NCBI GenBank assembly: GCA_028023455.1
Contig: JAQFVV010000056.1
Coordinates: forward strand, 3,164,001-3,228,000
Source: Epiperipatus broadwayi
Taxonomy: Eukaryota; Onychophora; Udeonychophora; Euonychophora; Peripatidae
Direction: 5' to 3'
Length of the DNA stretch: 64,000 nucleotides
Part shown: one piece after another, positions 36,747 to 49,866 of the stretch
How positions within the stretch are numbered: position 1 is the first letter of the stretch
Layout: every line of letters starts with the position of its first letter
The notes under the pieces: generated by a model
Database searches by the model: none
Seen by the model: only the letters and a program-made list of their open reading frames with translations
What the model was told of the DNA's origin: nothing
Translations under genes and position numbers: made by a program

Positions 36747-39676
36747 TGAAACAGTATGATTTCATCGTCTTATGTTTCACCTATTCTAGAAATCAATAGC
36801 CTTCATTTCCCTAGTTCCAACCCTAAAGGTACACATATATATAACTGTATACTTGGGAATTTAACATGTATAAAAACGTATATTTACACGTATATGTGTG
36901 TAATTGTATATGCACACACGTCTGCTATAATTGTATATATTTTGTAATAATTTTATTTGCTAAAAAAAATGGTATATTCACATCTGAATGATATTATCAT
37001 TATATAACGTACACACCTTATAATTTTATAAATATTCATCTTATGATTTTAAATAATTGAATTGGTTTCAAGCTGGGAAAATTATATTAGATAAGAACAG
37101 AATTCTCTAAAGTATTTCAAACTGGCTTTAAAGTACCCAATTACTTAACCATGTAGAGCAACTAAAAACAAAGGTAGATGTCTCACGTCTAGGATAAAAC
37201 GCTAGCAGCTTAAATCTCTTTCAGTAAAAGAAAAGGAGAAGCAATCCAATGTTTAAAAAAAGAACTTTACCAATCTCATGAGACACCGCCGGTACAAATT
37301 CAGATTTTAGGATTCTTAATAAAATAAAAGTTGGACAATTAAACCTGCACTGAAATCCAGATTGGAACTGGAATCTGAGAAAAATAAAAGGAACAATGAA
37401 TAAACCTGAAATCAATCAACCGATTCGTCTGAAGCTGATGCAATTAAGACTTCTTAGATTTTAATGTCTAAAAATAAAGATTGTGAATGAACTGTAAGAG
37501 GGGGGGTTAAAAAAGTATAAAAAAGGCAGTTGAAAGAAAATTTGTCATCCATTTTTGCTTTACTCGTGTTTCAACTTATATCCAGGCAGCAGGCCCAGTT
37601 TCTACCATGCAAATAATTGGCTAGAAAAGCAAAGGCCATCTTCCCGATGGTCAAGAACCGTTTTATGGAGCCCGGAGATCCAAACCACAGCCCTACTTAA
37701 AGAATAGCCCAACGATGAACCAGCTCAGATCAATCAGTCCATGCGTGTATTTCATACTTTCAAGCTGCAAGCCTCCAGATAAATAACCGGTAACCACTTC
37801 TCAATCAAACTAAATCTTAAAGCTATAGCCATCTATAAATCTTTCCTAAAGCTAGCTATATAATAAGTAATGTGCACAAACTCTTCCATTCAAATCTTAT
37901 AAATTAATCACACTATGTTTAAAAGGTGTATCCTCTCTTAAAGTAATTAACTGTATTAGATAAACGTATCTCAACCTGTATAATTTTAAAATACTTTAAA
38001 AGTTAAATGTAAATCTTGCCTGATCACAAATTCTTAAATCTCTTTTTTAAATTCAACTTATAAAAGCTTATTTGCCTTATTATTTTCTCTATTTGCGTCT
38101 ATACTTTTGCATCTATATATATATTTTGTTAAAATGCATTTATTGATTTATGCTTTGCCTTCGGAGCAGAGACTATTAATTATTATAACTTAAAGAGACG
38201 TTTTGTTCTCAAGTAAAGTAATTATGCTGTTTGGCATATCTATAGATTGTCTCTGGTCCGAAACCTACTTTGATGTATTATTTGAACTGCTATGCGTAGC
38301 TTAAATTCACATATGTTGCTTATTAAAAGGTTTGTTTGGTTAAATAAAAGAGAGTGATAATTTAAGGCATATTCAGTAGTTAGCCAAGTTTAAGCCCCAG
38401 ATATGCTTTAGACCCCCTTAATGTAATTGCATATAATATGTAGTTAATTAATAAACTAGATCAATTTTAATAAAGTCCTCTTTAGCACAATTTCAGTGTT
38501 TATTTAATTAACTGGCGTAGGGTAGTTTGCAGAAGAAACTATAGATTTCGCGCTTTACTAGTTGTTATAATTAAGATTCCAAAAGCGTTGTGAATGAGTT
38601 TTTACGAAGCACTGAGGTGCATTCCACCTTGCTATCATATAATTATTAAGATAAGATTAGGTTTTAAGGGCTATCTTATCATCCTTAGTTCGGACAGCCT
38701 TCTCTTGAATGGGATAATGATTTTAAGGGTCATTCCCATTTCCTCCTTTAAAAACTGGAACACCGGAATCCAGCATCTTATATCGTGGCTGTTCGAGCAT
38801 CCGAACTAAAAGTTCATGTATAGCAGGCGAGCGGTATCTGAGAACCGAGCAAACGTTGCTGAATCTCATGAGTAAAAGCGCATTCAAGACGCATCTGATG
38901 AAATTTGCATAGCGCCATAGCCTCAGAAGTTATGCTACAAAACGCCAGTTCATCTGCTGTATATTAATTGTTCAGCATTGATCTGAACCTAAGATCTAGT
39001 TTATCTAAGAATATCTACATAAAGAGCACATTGACTGCTCATCGCGTAATGATAAATTTAAGTACACATTGTATAAAGTTCCCACTCTCTTAGAGTTTAA
39101 CCCTTAACATACTGAGTAGGAATGGCAGACATAATTTAGACATTAGTATAGACGTAAAATAATTATTAATGTATAAATAATATAATAGAATAATGATCGT
39201 TAAGTACAATTGATTACAGAACGTGTAGTTCGTATTTTCACCATCCCACCTGCGAGTGGAATATTCAGTATATTTAATTGTTATTGTTTGTGTTTTGTCA
39301 ATATTAAATAATTTTAAAATCTATTAACGTCTGCAGTATTATTCACTTTATTTATATTAAATCACCATCCATAATGATTTTATATGCATGAGATAATCAG
39401 CCATAGGTTGTGTGAGTGTGTTTGGTTAAGCTATAAAACATTTAGTTAAATATCCCCGAGTCTCTCGTTTTACCCTTTGCTATTGCCGGCGCGGAAATTG
39501 AGAGATTACGAGTGTAACCTCATATATGTCATTCATAAGGTAGTAAGTCAGGGAGTATTGGTGAAGGAGCTGAGGTGCGGTCAGATTTGGTCTCAAACCC
39601 TCATCTAGATCAGCCTTGGTATAATTTACCAAAACTATGGATTTTGTTGCATGGATGTTCAAATATGACTGTTACA
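36747..39676 (+). repeat. E2 left LTR, 2.93 kb
   Basis: Matches 43897-46786 with few changes. The main difference is a block of about 40 bases near 36797-36836 that is absent from the right copy. It starts with TGAAACA, which pairs with TGTTTCA about 24 bases on, the same arrangement as E1. Small frames (37221-37415 minus, 38594-38809 plus, 39480-39662 minus) recur in both LTRs only because the LTRs are duplicates. Confidence 0.85.
37516..37526 (+). promoter_or_regulatory. TATA box of E2 left LTR
   Basis: TATAAAAAAGG, ten bases after a run of seven G and a short AT segment. Repeated at 44624-44634. Likely U3 promoter. Confidence 0.6.
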
Positions 39677-41343
39677 TAGTATTTTTTTTTTTCCGGGAAT
39701 GTCGCGCCAACTGGGGCCTTTGAATATAAACCTACATACCTGAGAGGAAATGTTAACATAGATGTGTTTTCATATCATTCGTTATATATTTGTAGATTTT
39801 TTTTTCCGAATATGAACGCCAAACGTGGAGTCTCGTTAATTTTCTCCACGCCCTGAACTAAATGCGTGTTGAGAGAAGGGGGAGAAGGGAAAAGTTAGAT
39901 ATATAAATTTTTTCACAGATATAGATGCACAAATCATAGATTTATGTTGAAAGTTCAATTTTATATTTTGTCGAATTAATTTATATGTATGATATACGTA
40001 AAATTTATATATATGTATAATATGCATATTGGTAGTGAAAGTTTATTTGGTCTCAGAGAAGCGTTTGATTATTAAATTTTTTCGTATTTTTGATTTTTTG
40101 ATTGATTGTTATTTAAAGGCAGTGGCAATTAATTTCACATTTTATCAATTTTATATATATGCGAGTGAAAAAGTAAAATGTCGTTTAGATTATAGAATTC
40201 GTAAAAAGATTTCTAAACGCCAACGCAAATGTTAAAATCAGTAGTACTGCCGCAAGTAATTTCACCTTTTGTCAGGTATATATATGCGTGTGAAAAATAA
40301 AGTTTTGTTTTAGATCATATGATTTGTAATATTTCTAAACATAAATGCTAAAATCGGCAGGTAGCATGAAAGATTTTTTTAAAAAAAGATTATTTTATAT
40401 GTGCATATTGATAATAAACTTTTTTCTCAATTGTAATTAAAAGCAATAACTAAATAGGAAAGAGAAATTTTTACATTATTTTATATATGTAGTGATAATG
40501 GATTTTTCCAATTGTAATTAAAAGATGTAAATAAATAAGAAAGCAGTCCTTTTTTTTTTGTTGAAATAATTTATATATATACGCGTGTCGAGAATAGTTT
40601 TAATAGTTAAATAGGAAGAAATTTTTTGGAAATATTTTATACATATATACGCGTGTTGATGGTAAAATTTTTTTTGTTTGTCACAAAAGGACATTCAATT
40701 GTGATTAAAGACAGTGACTGAGATGGATTTGTAAACACACTGTGGCTGATAAAAATTATTTTTGTAATGAGAAATAAACGAAAAATTTTAAATTTTGTTA
40801 TATAAACAGCAATGCATATTGTGAGGTCCAATACCATTTATAGATAGATACGGGTATCTCATCCACTGGCAACTGGCGCCCGGGGCTCTTAAATAGCTGA
40901 GAGTTTCTCATATAAATTTGTTGTCAGGGTGAGACAATTGAAAGGACTCACTGTTGGGAAGTTTGGTTGGTGATTCAATTGTACTAGAGTGAATAAACAA
41001 ACGATCAGGCAAGATTGTTCTATATATATGTGTGTACTTAAAAGGGAAATGAAGTTTAAAAAAAAAAGAGAAACAATCATAGTTAAAAGAAATAGTGATG
41101 GCAGCTCTGCAGTGTTGGAAAGAAAACACAGTGGAAGACAGGCATGGGTAAGAACAATTTTATTATTATTAAAATTTTTTTTTTTGGTTGTTGTTGTAAT
41201 CTCATATGTTAGATAAATTAAGGGCTTGGTTCAGTTCTAAGTAGTTACTAGTGATAGGGCAGAATCCATAGACGATCTTTTCATTGGGGAGGATGGCAAT
41301 GCGCTGTTGAGAATAAATTAGAGTACATTTAGCAAAAATCAGA
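39677..41343 (+). other. E2 leader: PBS-like motifs and degenerate tandem repeats
   Basis: Three motifs resemble the tRNA-Lys primer-binding site: 39700-39718 (TGTCGCGCCAACTGGGGCC, 24 bases after the LTR), 39813-39835 (GAACGCCAAACGTGGAGTCTC) and 40874-40888 (TGGCGCCCGGGGCTC). Between them are degenerate tandem units of about 100-125 bases, each with a TATATATRCGYGTG-like core (near 40155, 40280, 40575, 40640). The last motif is followed by a stretch resembling the E1 leader (CTCATATAAATTTGTTGTC against CTCAAATAAATTTGTCGGC). Confidence 0.55.
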
Positions 41344-41973
41344 ATGAATAACAGTACAGAAGAGAGAGTAATGGTAGAGAAGAGTGAGGCAAGAGAGGAA
41401 AGGCTAGAAGAGGGAGTGGAGAGTAAAGGAAAGAGGTTAAGATCGGGAAGAGAAATAGTAGAAATTAATAGTACAGAAGAAGATATAGTAGGGAGAAGTA
41501 CGAGAAGTGGGGATGCTGAAGACAAGGAAAACAACCCAGATATGGGAGAGCAATCGGAGGGGAAGCCAGAGAAGGCTTTGGAAGTGAGGCAAGGGAGTGT
41601 TAGCAGCCATATTCAGAATACTGGCACAAGATAAGGCAGAGGAAGAAGCAGAAAAGAAAGAAAGAGACAAGGAAAGAAAAAAAGAGACAAGGAGAGAGAA
41701 AAAAGGGAGAAAGAAAGAGATGATAGGTTATATGCCATATGGAGGGAGATAGAACAAAGGGACCAAAAGATTAAGAAGGAAAAAGAAGCCAGGGACAAGG
41801 TAGCCAAGCAGGAACAGGAGAGACTATCAAAAGCTAGAGAAGAGAGTAGAGTTACTGAGAAAGACAAAGAAGCTGTAATATGGTATCCAGAAGAGGTTGA
41901 ACTAAGAGAAACTAAGGGTGAAATGGTGGAAGAAGTTGTAGAGATAGGTAGAGAAACTGAGAACAAGGAGTAA
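41344..41973 (+). pseudogene. E2 charged protein, N-terminal part (Gag-like?)
   Basis: Frame 1 opens with ATG 41344 (MNNSTEERVMVEKSEAREER) and runs 96 codons to TAA 41632-41634, then continues in the same frame to TAA 41971-41973. The first part is acidic with two short R-S-G motifs (KRLRSGREI, STRSGDAE). The second part is a strongly charged coiled-coil-like region (KERDDRLYAIWREIEQR and KEKEARDKVAKQEQERL). No known domain is recognised. Charged coiled-coil N-termini occur in some Gypsy Gags, so a Gag-like role is possible (inference). It is interrupted by one in-frame stop, and a frame change follows. Confidence 0.55.
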
Positions 41974-41974
41974 T

Positions 41975-43384
41975 CATGAGGATGTCAATACAGAGGAAGT
42001 AGAAAAGACAGAATCTCCTTTTGAAATCAGATCGAAAGGGCAAAGAAGTGAGTCAGGGGTTGTAGAAGAAATGTTGCAAGTTAGTATGCAAAAAGAGATG
42101 TGGGGGATGAGTGAAAAAAATAGTTTAGTGGAGGAACATGTTAAAACAGAAAGGAAGCTAGAGGATACCATTGAGATAAAGCAAGCTGAAGAAACTTTAG
42201 AAGTTTCAACCAAAGATATTTCAGGGGAATCATAGGTTAAATATCCTATTACTGATAAAGCAAAAATCGAGGTTATTAAAAAGGAAGAAATTGAAATTAT
42301 GAAGAGTGATATGGAAATTGCCAATCCACCTTCAGGAAAGCTGCTAATTGTGGAATATATGGCTAAAACGGCAAAAGGAGAGGTAGTACATACAGAAGTC
42401 GAGACAGACATAGTATTAAACACCATAAAAGAACATAAAATGGATGTGAAGGTAATAGAAGACTCCAAAATAGTTGTAGGGATTGAGGGGTTTAACTTGG
42501 ATATAAAAACTGAGGAAGAGTTGAGACTTGATGAAGAAACTGTAGAAGAGTTTAAAAGGGATACAAAGACTGCTGAGGAGTCGCAAGCTGATTTAATAAA
42601 ATCTAAAATTGATGTAAAATTCATAACAGAGTCCAACATCAGTGGTGAGATCATGGAAAAGTATAAAATCGATGCTGTGAATATTGATAATTGTAATATC
42701 AATAGGGAGATATCAGAAGATTCAAAAATCTATTCAGAGACTGAAATTGATATCGAAAACATGGAAGAGATGAAACCTGATGAAATCATGCAGGGATCTT
42801 TTGAACAACAAAAGATAGTTCAGAACATTGAGGACTCTATAGATATGGAAGGAAATGATGAAGAATACAAAGTAAATCTTCTTTCAACCTCATCGAATCA
42901 TGTTATTTTTATTGAAAAAATTAAGCCAAAATCTTACCCAGAAGTACCAAAACTAAAGGCAATTGAGGTTACCAAAACTTGCATAAATAGGAATGTTTTA
43001 GAAGACAGACCTTTCTCAGAAATTTCCAAAATCAATAAGTTTGATCGAGGGGCAGAAGATAGTGGAGCTAAGTCTGAGATCAAGGCCGAGGGGGAAGGAG
43101 TGATTTTTGATGGTGAGAGTAGCCCAGATACTGCCAGAACCCAAATGGGAAAGACAGGGTGGAAGAGGAGAAAAGAAATTACTTACGTCGTTAGTAGGAG
43201 AAAATCATATGGTTCGAATATGAGAAAGCAGATAAGGTTTCGAGGAACAAGGTTTCGAGAGATTAATGATATTGTCCCAAAGAATAAGGTTGCAAAGCTG
43301 ACAAGGTTTCTAATGCTTAGAGCCAAAGGTGAAATAGACCGTAAAACAAAACCCCCAGATGCATCAGGAATAGTTAATATCTAA
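41975..43384 (+). pseudogene. E2 charged protein, C-terminal part
   Basis: Frame 2 from about 41966 carries HEDVNTEEVEKTESPFE and runs to TAG 42233-42235, then continues in frame; from ATG 42299 it is open for 361 codons to 43384. It is rich in E, K, I and D with recurring short motifs (EDSKI, ESNI, DNCNINREISEDSKI), suggesting internal repeats. The last 80 residues turn basic (KRRKEITYVVSRRKSYGS, MRKQIRFRGTRFREIN), which could bind nucleic acid. No protease, RT or integrase motif, and no zinc knuckle. With the preceding part it spans roughly 680 codons and has two stops and one frameshift. It could be a degenerate Gag or a novel accessory protein. Confidence 0.55.
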
Positions 43385-43896
43385 GGATCTAGTTCACATT
43401 TTACCAGTAGGAATATATATATGTATGATAAGCCTGTTGGTAGAGGTAGTTTTTTTTTTATATATTGTTTTTTTTTATTATTATTATTTCACCAATATAG
43501 ATAATCACAGAGGTGGTAGCACATTTAGTAGATATAGAGAAATGATTATATATATATATATATATATAATTATTATATATATATATATATAATTATTATA
43601 TATATATATATATATAGGTAAGAGTAAGGCATAGGTATATTTTATCCATATGAACAATGAGGTATTAGATGTGAGAAATGGATTAGATTTTAGAGTGAAA
43701 GGATTCATTTGTTTGTCATGTGTTTGTTTTTTTTGTACTGAGTAGACCAAAGTTAGGATGGGAGGTGCTGATACAACGTGAGAAATAAATTTCATAAATC
43801 TTATACACAGAAAATGACTTATGATTGCTCATTTAAATAATAAGTAAATTCATTTTTTTTTTATTGTTTTTTTTTTGTTTCCGGACTTCACTGATA
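43385..43896 (+). other. E2 3' untranslated region with (AT)n palindromes
   Basis: Three (AT)n tracts separated by AATTATT lie at about 43543-43617. No clear polypurine tract precedes the right LTR. Confidence 0.6.
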
Positions 43897-46786
43897 TGAA
43901 ACAGTATGATTTCATCGTCATACGTTTCACCTATTCTAGAAATCAATATATATAACTGTATACTTGGGAATTTAACATGTATAAAAATGTATATTTACAC
44001 GTATATGTGTGTAATTGTATATGCACACACGTCTGCTATAATTGTATATATTTTGTAATAATTTTATTTGCTAAAAAAAATGGTATATTCACATCTGAAT
44101 GATATCATTATATAATGTACACACCTTATAATTTTATAAATATTCATCTTATGATTTTAAATAATTGAATTGGTTTCAAGCTGGGAAAATTATATTAGAT
44201 AAGAACAGAATTCTCTAAAGTATTTCAAACTGGCTTTAAAGTACCCAATTACTTAACCATGTAGAGCAACTAAAAACAAAGGTAGATGTCTCACGTCTAG
44301 GATAAAATGCTAGCAGCTTAAATCTCTTTCAGTAAAAGAAAAGGAGAAGCAATCCAATGTTTAAAAAAAGAACTTTACCAATCTCATGAGACACCGCCGG
44401 TACAAATTCAGATTTTAGGATTCTTAATAAAATAAAAGTTGGACAATTAAACCTGCACTGAAATCCAGATTGGAACTGGAATCTGAGAAAAATAAAAGGA
44501 ACAATGAATAAACCTGAAATCAATCAACCGATTCGTCTGAAGCTGATGCAATTAAGACTTCTTAGATTTTAATGTCTAAAAATAAAGATTGTGAATGAAC
44601 TGTAAGAGGGGGGGTTAAAAAAGTATAAAAAAGGCAGTTGAAAGAAAATTGTCATCCATTTTTGCTTTACTCATGTTTCAACTTATATCCAGGCAGCAGG
44701 CCCAGTTTCTACCATGCAAATAATTGGCTAGAAAAGCAAAGGCCATCTTCCCGATGGTCAAGAACCGTTTTATGGAGCCCGGAGACCCAAACCACAGCCC
44801 TACTTAAAGAATAGCCCAATGATGAACCAGCTCAGATCAATCAGTCCATGCGTGTATTTCATACTTTCAAGCTGCAAGCCTCCAGATAAATAACCGGTAA
44901 CCACTTCTCAATCAAACTAAATCTTAAAGCTATAGCCATCTATAAATCTTTCCTAAAGCTAGCTATATAATAAGTAATGTGCACAAACTCTTCCATTCAA
45001 ATCTTATAAATTAATCACACTATGTTTAAAAGGTGTATCCTCTCTTAAAGTAATTAACTGTATTAGATAAACGTATCTCAACCTGTATAATTTAAAATAC
45101 TTTAAAAGTTAAATGTAAATCTTGCCTGATCACAAATTCTTAAATCTCTTTTTTAAATTCAACTTATAAAAGCTTATTTGCCTTATTATTTTCTCTATTT
45201 GCGTCTATACTTTTGCATCTATATATATATATTTTGTTAAAATGCATTTATTGATTTATGCTTTGCCTTCGGAGCAGAGACTCATATTAATTATTATAAC
45301 TTAAAGAGACGTTTTGTTCTCAAGTAAAGTAATTATGCTGTTTGGCATATCTATAGATTGTCTCTGGTCCGAAACCTACTTTGATGTATTATTTGAACTG
45401 CTATGCGTAGCTTAAATTCACATATGTTGCTTATTAAAAGGTTTGTTTGGTTAAATAAAAGAGAGTGATAATTTAAGGCATATTCAGTAGTTAGCCAAGT
45501 TTAAGCCCCAGATATGCTTTAGGCCCCCTTAATGTAATTGCATATAATATGTAGTTAATTAATAAACTAGATCAATTTTAATAAAGTCCTCTTTAGCTCA
45601 ATTTCAGTGTTTATTTAATTAACTGGCATAGGGTAGTTTGCAGAAGAAACTATAGATTTCGCGCTTTACTAGTTGTTATAATTAAGATTCCAAAAGCATT
45701 GTGAATGAGTTTTCACGAAGCACTGAGGTGCATTCCGCCTTGCTATCATATAATTATTAAGATAAGATTAGGTTTTAAGGGCTATCTTATCATCCTTAGT
45801 TCGGACAGCCTTCTCTTGGATGGGATAATGATTTTAAGGGTCATTCCCATTTCCTCCTTTAAAAACTGGAACACCGGAATCCAGCATCTTATATCGTGGC
45901 TGTTCAAGCATCCGAACTAAAAGTTCATGTATAGCAGGCGAGCAGTATCTGAGAACCGAGTAAACGTTGCTGAATCTCATGAGTAAAAGCGCATTCAAGA
46001 CGCATCTGATGAAATTTGCATAGCGCCATAGCCTCAGAAGTTATGCTACAAAACGCCAGTTCATCTGTTGTATATTAATTGTTCAGCATTGATCTGAACC
46101 TAAGATCTAGTTTATCTAAGAATATCTACATAAAGAGCACATTGACTGCTCATCGCGTAATGATAAATTTAAGTACACATTGTATAAAGTTCCCACTCTC
46201 TTAGAATTTAACTCTTAACATACTGAGTAGGAATGGCAGACATAATTTAGACATTAGTATAGACGTAAAATAATTATTAATGTATAAATAATATAATAGA
46301 ATAATGATTGTTAAGTACAATTGATTACAGAACGTGTAGTTTGTATTTTCACCATCCCACCTGCGAGTGGAATATTCAGTATATTTAATTGTTATTGTTT
46401 GTGTTTGTCAATATTAAATAATTTTAAAATCTATTAACGTCTGCAGTATTGTTCACTTTATTTATAGTAAATCACCATCCATAATGATTTTATATGCATG
46501 AGATAATCAGCCATAGGTTGTGTGAGTGTGTTTGGTTAAGCTATAAAACATTTAGTTAAATATCCCCGAGTCTCTCGTTTTACCCTTTGCTATTGCCGGC
46601 GCGGAAATTGAGAGATTACGAGTGTAACCTCATATATGTCATTCATAAGGTAGTAAGTCAGGGAGTATTGGTGAAGGAGCTGAGGTGCGGTCAGATTTGG
46701 TCTCAAACCCTCATCTAGATCAGCCTTGGTATAATTTACCAAAACTCTGGATTTTGTTGCGTGGATGTTCAAATATGACTGTTACA
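43897..46786 (+). repeat. E2 right LTR, 2.89 kb
   Basis: Nearly identical to 36747-39676; begins TGAAACAG, ends GTTACA. TATA box at 44624-44634. Confidence 0.85.
44624..44634 (+). promoter_or_regulatory. TATA box of E2 right LTR
   Basis: TATAAAAAAGG in the same context as the left LTR. Confidence 0.5.
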
Positions 46787-48923
46787 ATATAAAGAAAATC
46801 ATCTACATCTGAGGGTAATAAATGAACCCTAGAACTTTATTACTAGTTATAAGATAATAAAAATAGATCATCAAAAAGAATAATAATAACAAAAGACCCT
46901 CCCTTAATAAAGCGTTATATATATTTAAATACAAGATAAACTATATAATTTGCAAGTAAAGATAACAATGCAAAAGAAAGACTAAGCCACAATCTTTTTA
47001 AAATATACACTGGCAAGATAAAATAAACTCAATATAAAAGAGAGGGACAATGCTATGATCTCTTTAAGATAAATAACAATGACTAATTGATGTGTACAAC
47101 TGATAAATTAATAACTAGTACTAAGCATAATAAAAATTATGGTATAAAATAAACAATAAAAATATACATCAGCTGCAAACACTATCAGCATTTGCATATA
47201 CATTCAAAAATAAATAACTTCATGATAGGGACAAATATAACACATGTAAAATATAGCATTATCAAGATATCAATATTCTGAGAACTTGTGATAACTATAC
47301 TTCATAAATAATTTATAGAAATTATATCAAATATAATTCATAAAATAATAACAATGCATAGCATTTTACAATATCATGAATACTTAAACTTAATAACTAT
47401 ACCCATTTACAAAAAATAAAACAAAAGTTTTTTATATTTATGTTCCTTCCATTTGACAGGATACAGTCACTAAAATAGAGTTGTGGAAAATATTGAACAT
47501 TTCTGGGATATTATTATACAGTATATTTAACTCACACACAATATTTCAGAAAATGAAATTGAGCAAAAATCTTTAAAAACTCTAGCACAGATACAGGAAG
47601 CCATTCAAATTGACAAAATATATTTCATGAACAAAAGCACAAATACAATGTACATTTCATATTTCAGTAAATTATCATATTAACTTCATATTTCTTTAAA
47701 AACACATTTTATAAGCATTAAGGAGCAATTTTTTTCAAAATTCATATTCCATAACAGAGCATACTTATAATAATAGTAATAATAATAAAAAGAGCAGATG
47801 TGTTTGAATACAAGGAGGATAATAATTGCCTAGGTAAACTTTTATATTAATAATTCAGGAGCAAATAGTTACACTGAAATCAATGAAAAAAATATAAATA
47901 GAACTGAATAGTTTGAACTCATGCTCTCTTTTGTTTTTGTTTTAAACAAAAACATGTATAATTTTTTTTATATAAATTTCTTTTTATTTTTTTTAAAGTA
48001 TATAGTTGATTGAACAAAATGGAAAGGTAAAAATCAACATTTTCTGCTCATGAAACAGGCAGCATATTGGAAAATTTTTATAAAAAAATGACTATTATAA
48101 AAAGAAAAATCATCAGAATTGCTTCAGAAATTGCTTCATTACATTGCAAAACATCAGAATAATTTTATCTTTTAAAATTGGTATTATCTATATTTTAAAG
48201 ATAGAAGACAAATATCAGAAAGTATATAGGAGTCATATTTATCTGCTTGCATAATTTTATTAAGATCAATTGATCATTGTTTTCTAAAGTATGAATCAGT
48301 TTAATTTCTCATAAAGCTAGCTCATGAAAAAACATCTCTTCATATCATAAATAGAAACTAGTACTTATATGTGTAATATTATGTAAATCAAATAATTATT
48401 ATTTGAAAGAATAATTTGAGATATACATAAAACATCAGGATTGACATGTACTTTAAATTTAAAAGTTTTTACAAATATATTATATCTTCTCTGGAACAAG
48501 GAAATTTGAAATAGACATCAAAACTGTAATGCCAATCTGGAAATACAGTATTTATAAACTCTCATTTATGTCATTTGTTTATGTTTACCATTGTTATTGA
48601 TGTATATATTTTCTCTCTCTTAATTTAAAATATATAGTTTTTATTGATAAATAATATATAATTTTAAGTTAAATAGTAATCTATTCACTTACCAAAATAT
48701 AAAAGAGTTATGTTTTCCTCAGTTTAAACATATCTTGTGGCATAGTAATTATTTTAATATTTAAAAGTATTAATTTTTTTATTTATTGATTTTAAATTAA
48801 CTTCAGGTATATCATTTATATTAGAAGTTCAAACAATATTTTATCTTAATAAGTATTCACTTTATTTTGTTCTCTTAAATTTTTAATAACAAATAACTAG
48901 ATTCATCTTTGTATGTATATTTT

Positions 48924-48929
<6 letters not shown>
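46787..48929. other. No gene recognised
   Basis: AT-rich with a small (AAT)n run near 47769-47790. No coding or RNA signature. Confidence 0.5.

Positions 48930-48974
<45 letters not shown>
48930..48974. repeat. (TA)n microsatellite
   Basis: Pure TA run. It is followed at 48984-49003 by AGCTGGTTTCGAATACAGGT, which resembles the 33-bp block of the E1 leader. Confidence 0.9.
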
Positions 48975-48976
<2 letters not shown>

Positions 48977-49720
48977 AACAGTAGCTGGTTTCGAATACAG
49001 GTACTAAAGTAAGTAAAAAGCAATAATGATTACAAAAGGATTTATTGTGATTGTTATTATGAGTTAAATTGATAGATGCAAGAAAATTTATAGATATACA
49101 TTCGAATCCTGTTACAAAAGAGTGTGAGTGAAATACATTAACCATTTAAAAGCATTTACATATACATATATATTTATTACACATGTTATTGTGATGTTGC
49201 ATAGAATTAATTACTAACAGATATGTATGTGAAGATGAAGAGCAGTTATGTGCAGAGTTGTATTTTATATTTTTTTATTTATATATTTTTGTTGTTTATT
49301 ATTGTAAGTTATAATTATTTAAATAATGTTATTTGTAGCACATGTTTCTTAATGAAAGAAAATTAAAATATAAGGCTGGAGAGTAATAAAAGGAATTTCA
49401 GGTTGTGCCAAGGTTGATTTCTGTTAATGACACTTGTCATCTGAAATTCAAGAACTGGTCACTTTAGTATTTTGGAACAATAAAAGCTAAAAGCATTCAT
49501 GAGATATGGTCATCGGTATATGGATAAAAAAGGTGAGGTAAAAGAGAGTTACAAGAAAAAAACTATATATATTTTTTGATTTTGAAGTGATTCAGAAAAG
49601 GCCGTTATAGAGGAAAAGAAGCGTAGAAATTAACTTTTCATAAAGTAATTGGATTAATTAATAAAAATTAATAAGAATAAATCCCATAAAAATGCTGGGT
49701 TAAAAGAATCATGTGGATCA

Positions 49721-49866
49721 TTGATAGCTCTGCTAACAATGGTATTCTCCCCTCTGCTCAAAGGGCCAGTCCGTTCACATAATATTTATAATATAAAATT
49801 ATGATAAATAAGGTTTAAATCCAGTTAAACCTAGCAAATGGAGTATTCTGAATCATCTTACAAATG
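49721..49866 (+). repeat. Dispersed repeat, copy 1 (SINE-like)
   Basis: About 146 bases matching 57299-57445 closely (TTGATAGCTCTGCTA, CTCAAAGGGCCAGT, CAGTTAAACCTAGCAAAT). The partner copy is preceded by a tRNA-like segment that is absent here. Confidence 0.7.

Larger units (their letters stand above)
36747..46786 (+). mobile_element. E2: large-LTR, polymerase-less LTR element
   Basis: About 10.04 kb: LTRs of 2930 and 2890 bases around a 4.2-kb interior. LTR ends are TGAAACAG...GTTACA (TG...CA). AATAT occurs at 36742-36746 and 46786-46790, consistent with a 4-5 bp target duplication, though in AT-rich DNA this is weak. No RT, RNase H, integrase or protease is present in any frame; the interior instead encodes a charged protein. 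This is the layout of a non-autonomous large retrotransposon derivative. The LTRs are nearly identical, so insertion is recent. Confidence 0.85.

Noticed and set aside
37221-39662. Three small frames (64, 71, 60 codons) repeated 7.1 kb downstream
   Set aside because: They lie in the E2 LTRs, so conservation only reflects LTR identity.
41613-42702. Long Ser-rich minus-strand frames (41613-41966, 41974-42702)
   Set aside because: They are the antisense of the Glu/Lys-rich E2 protein; GAA/AGA-rich sense gives TTC/TCT-rich antisense.
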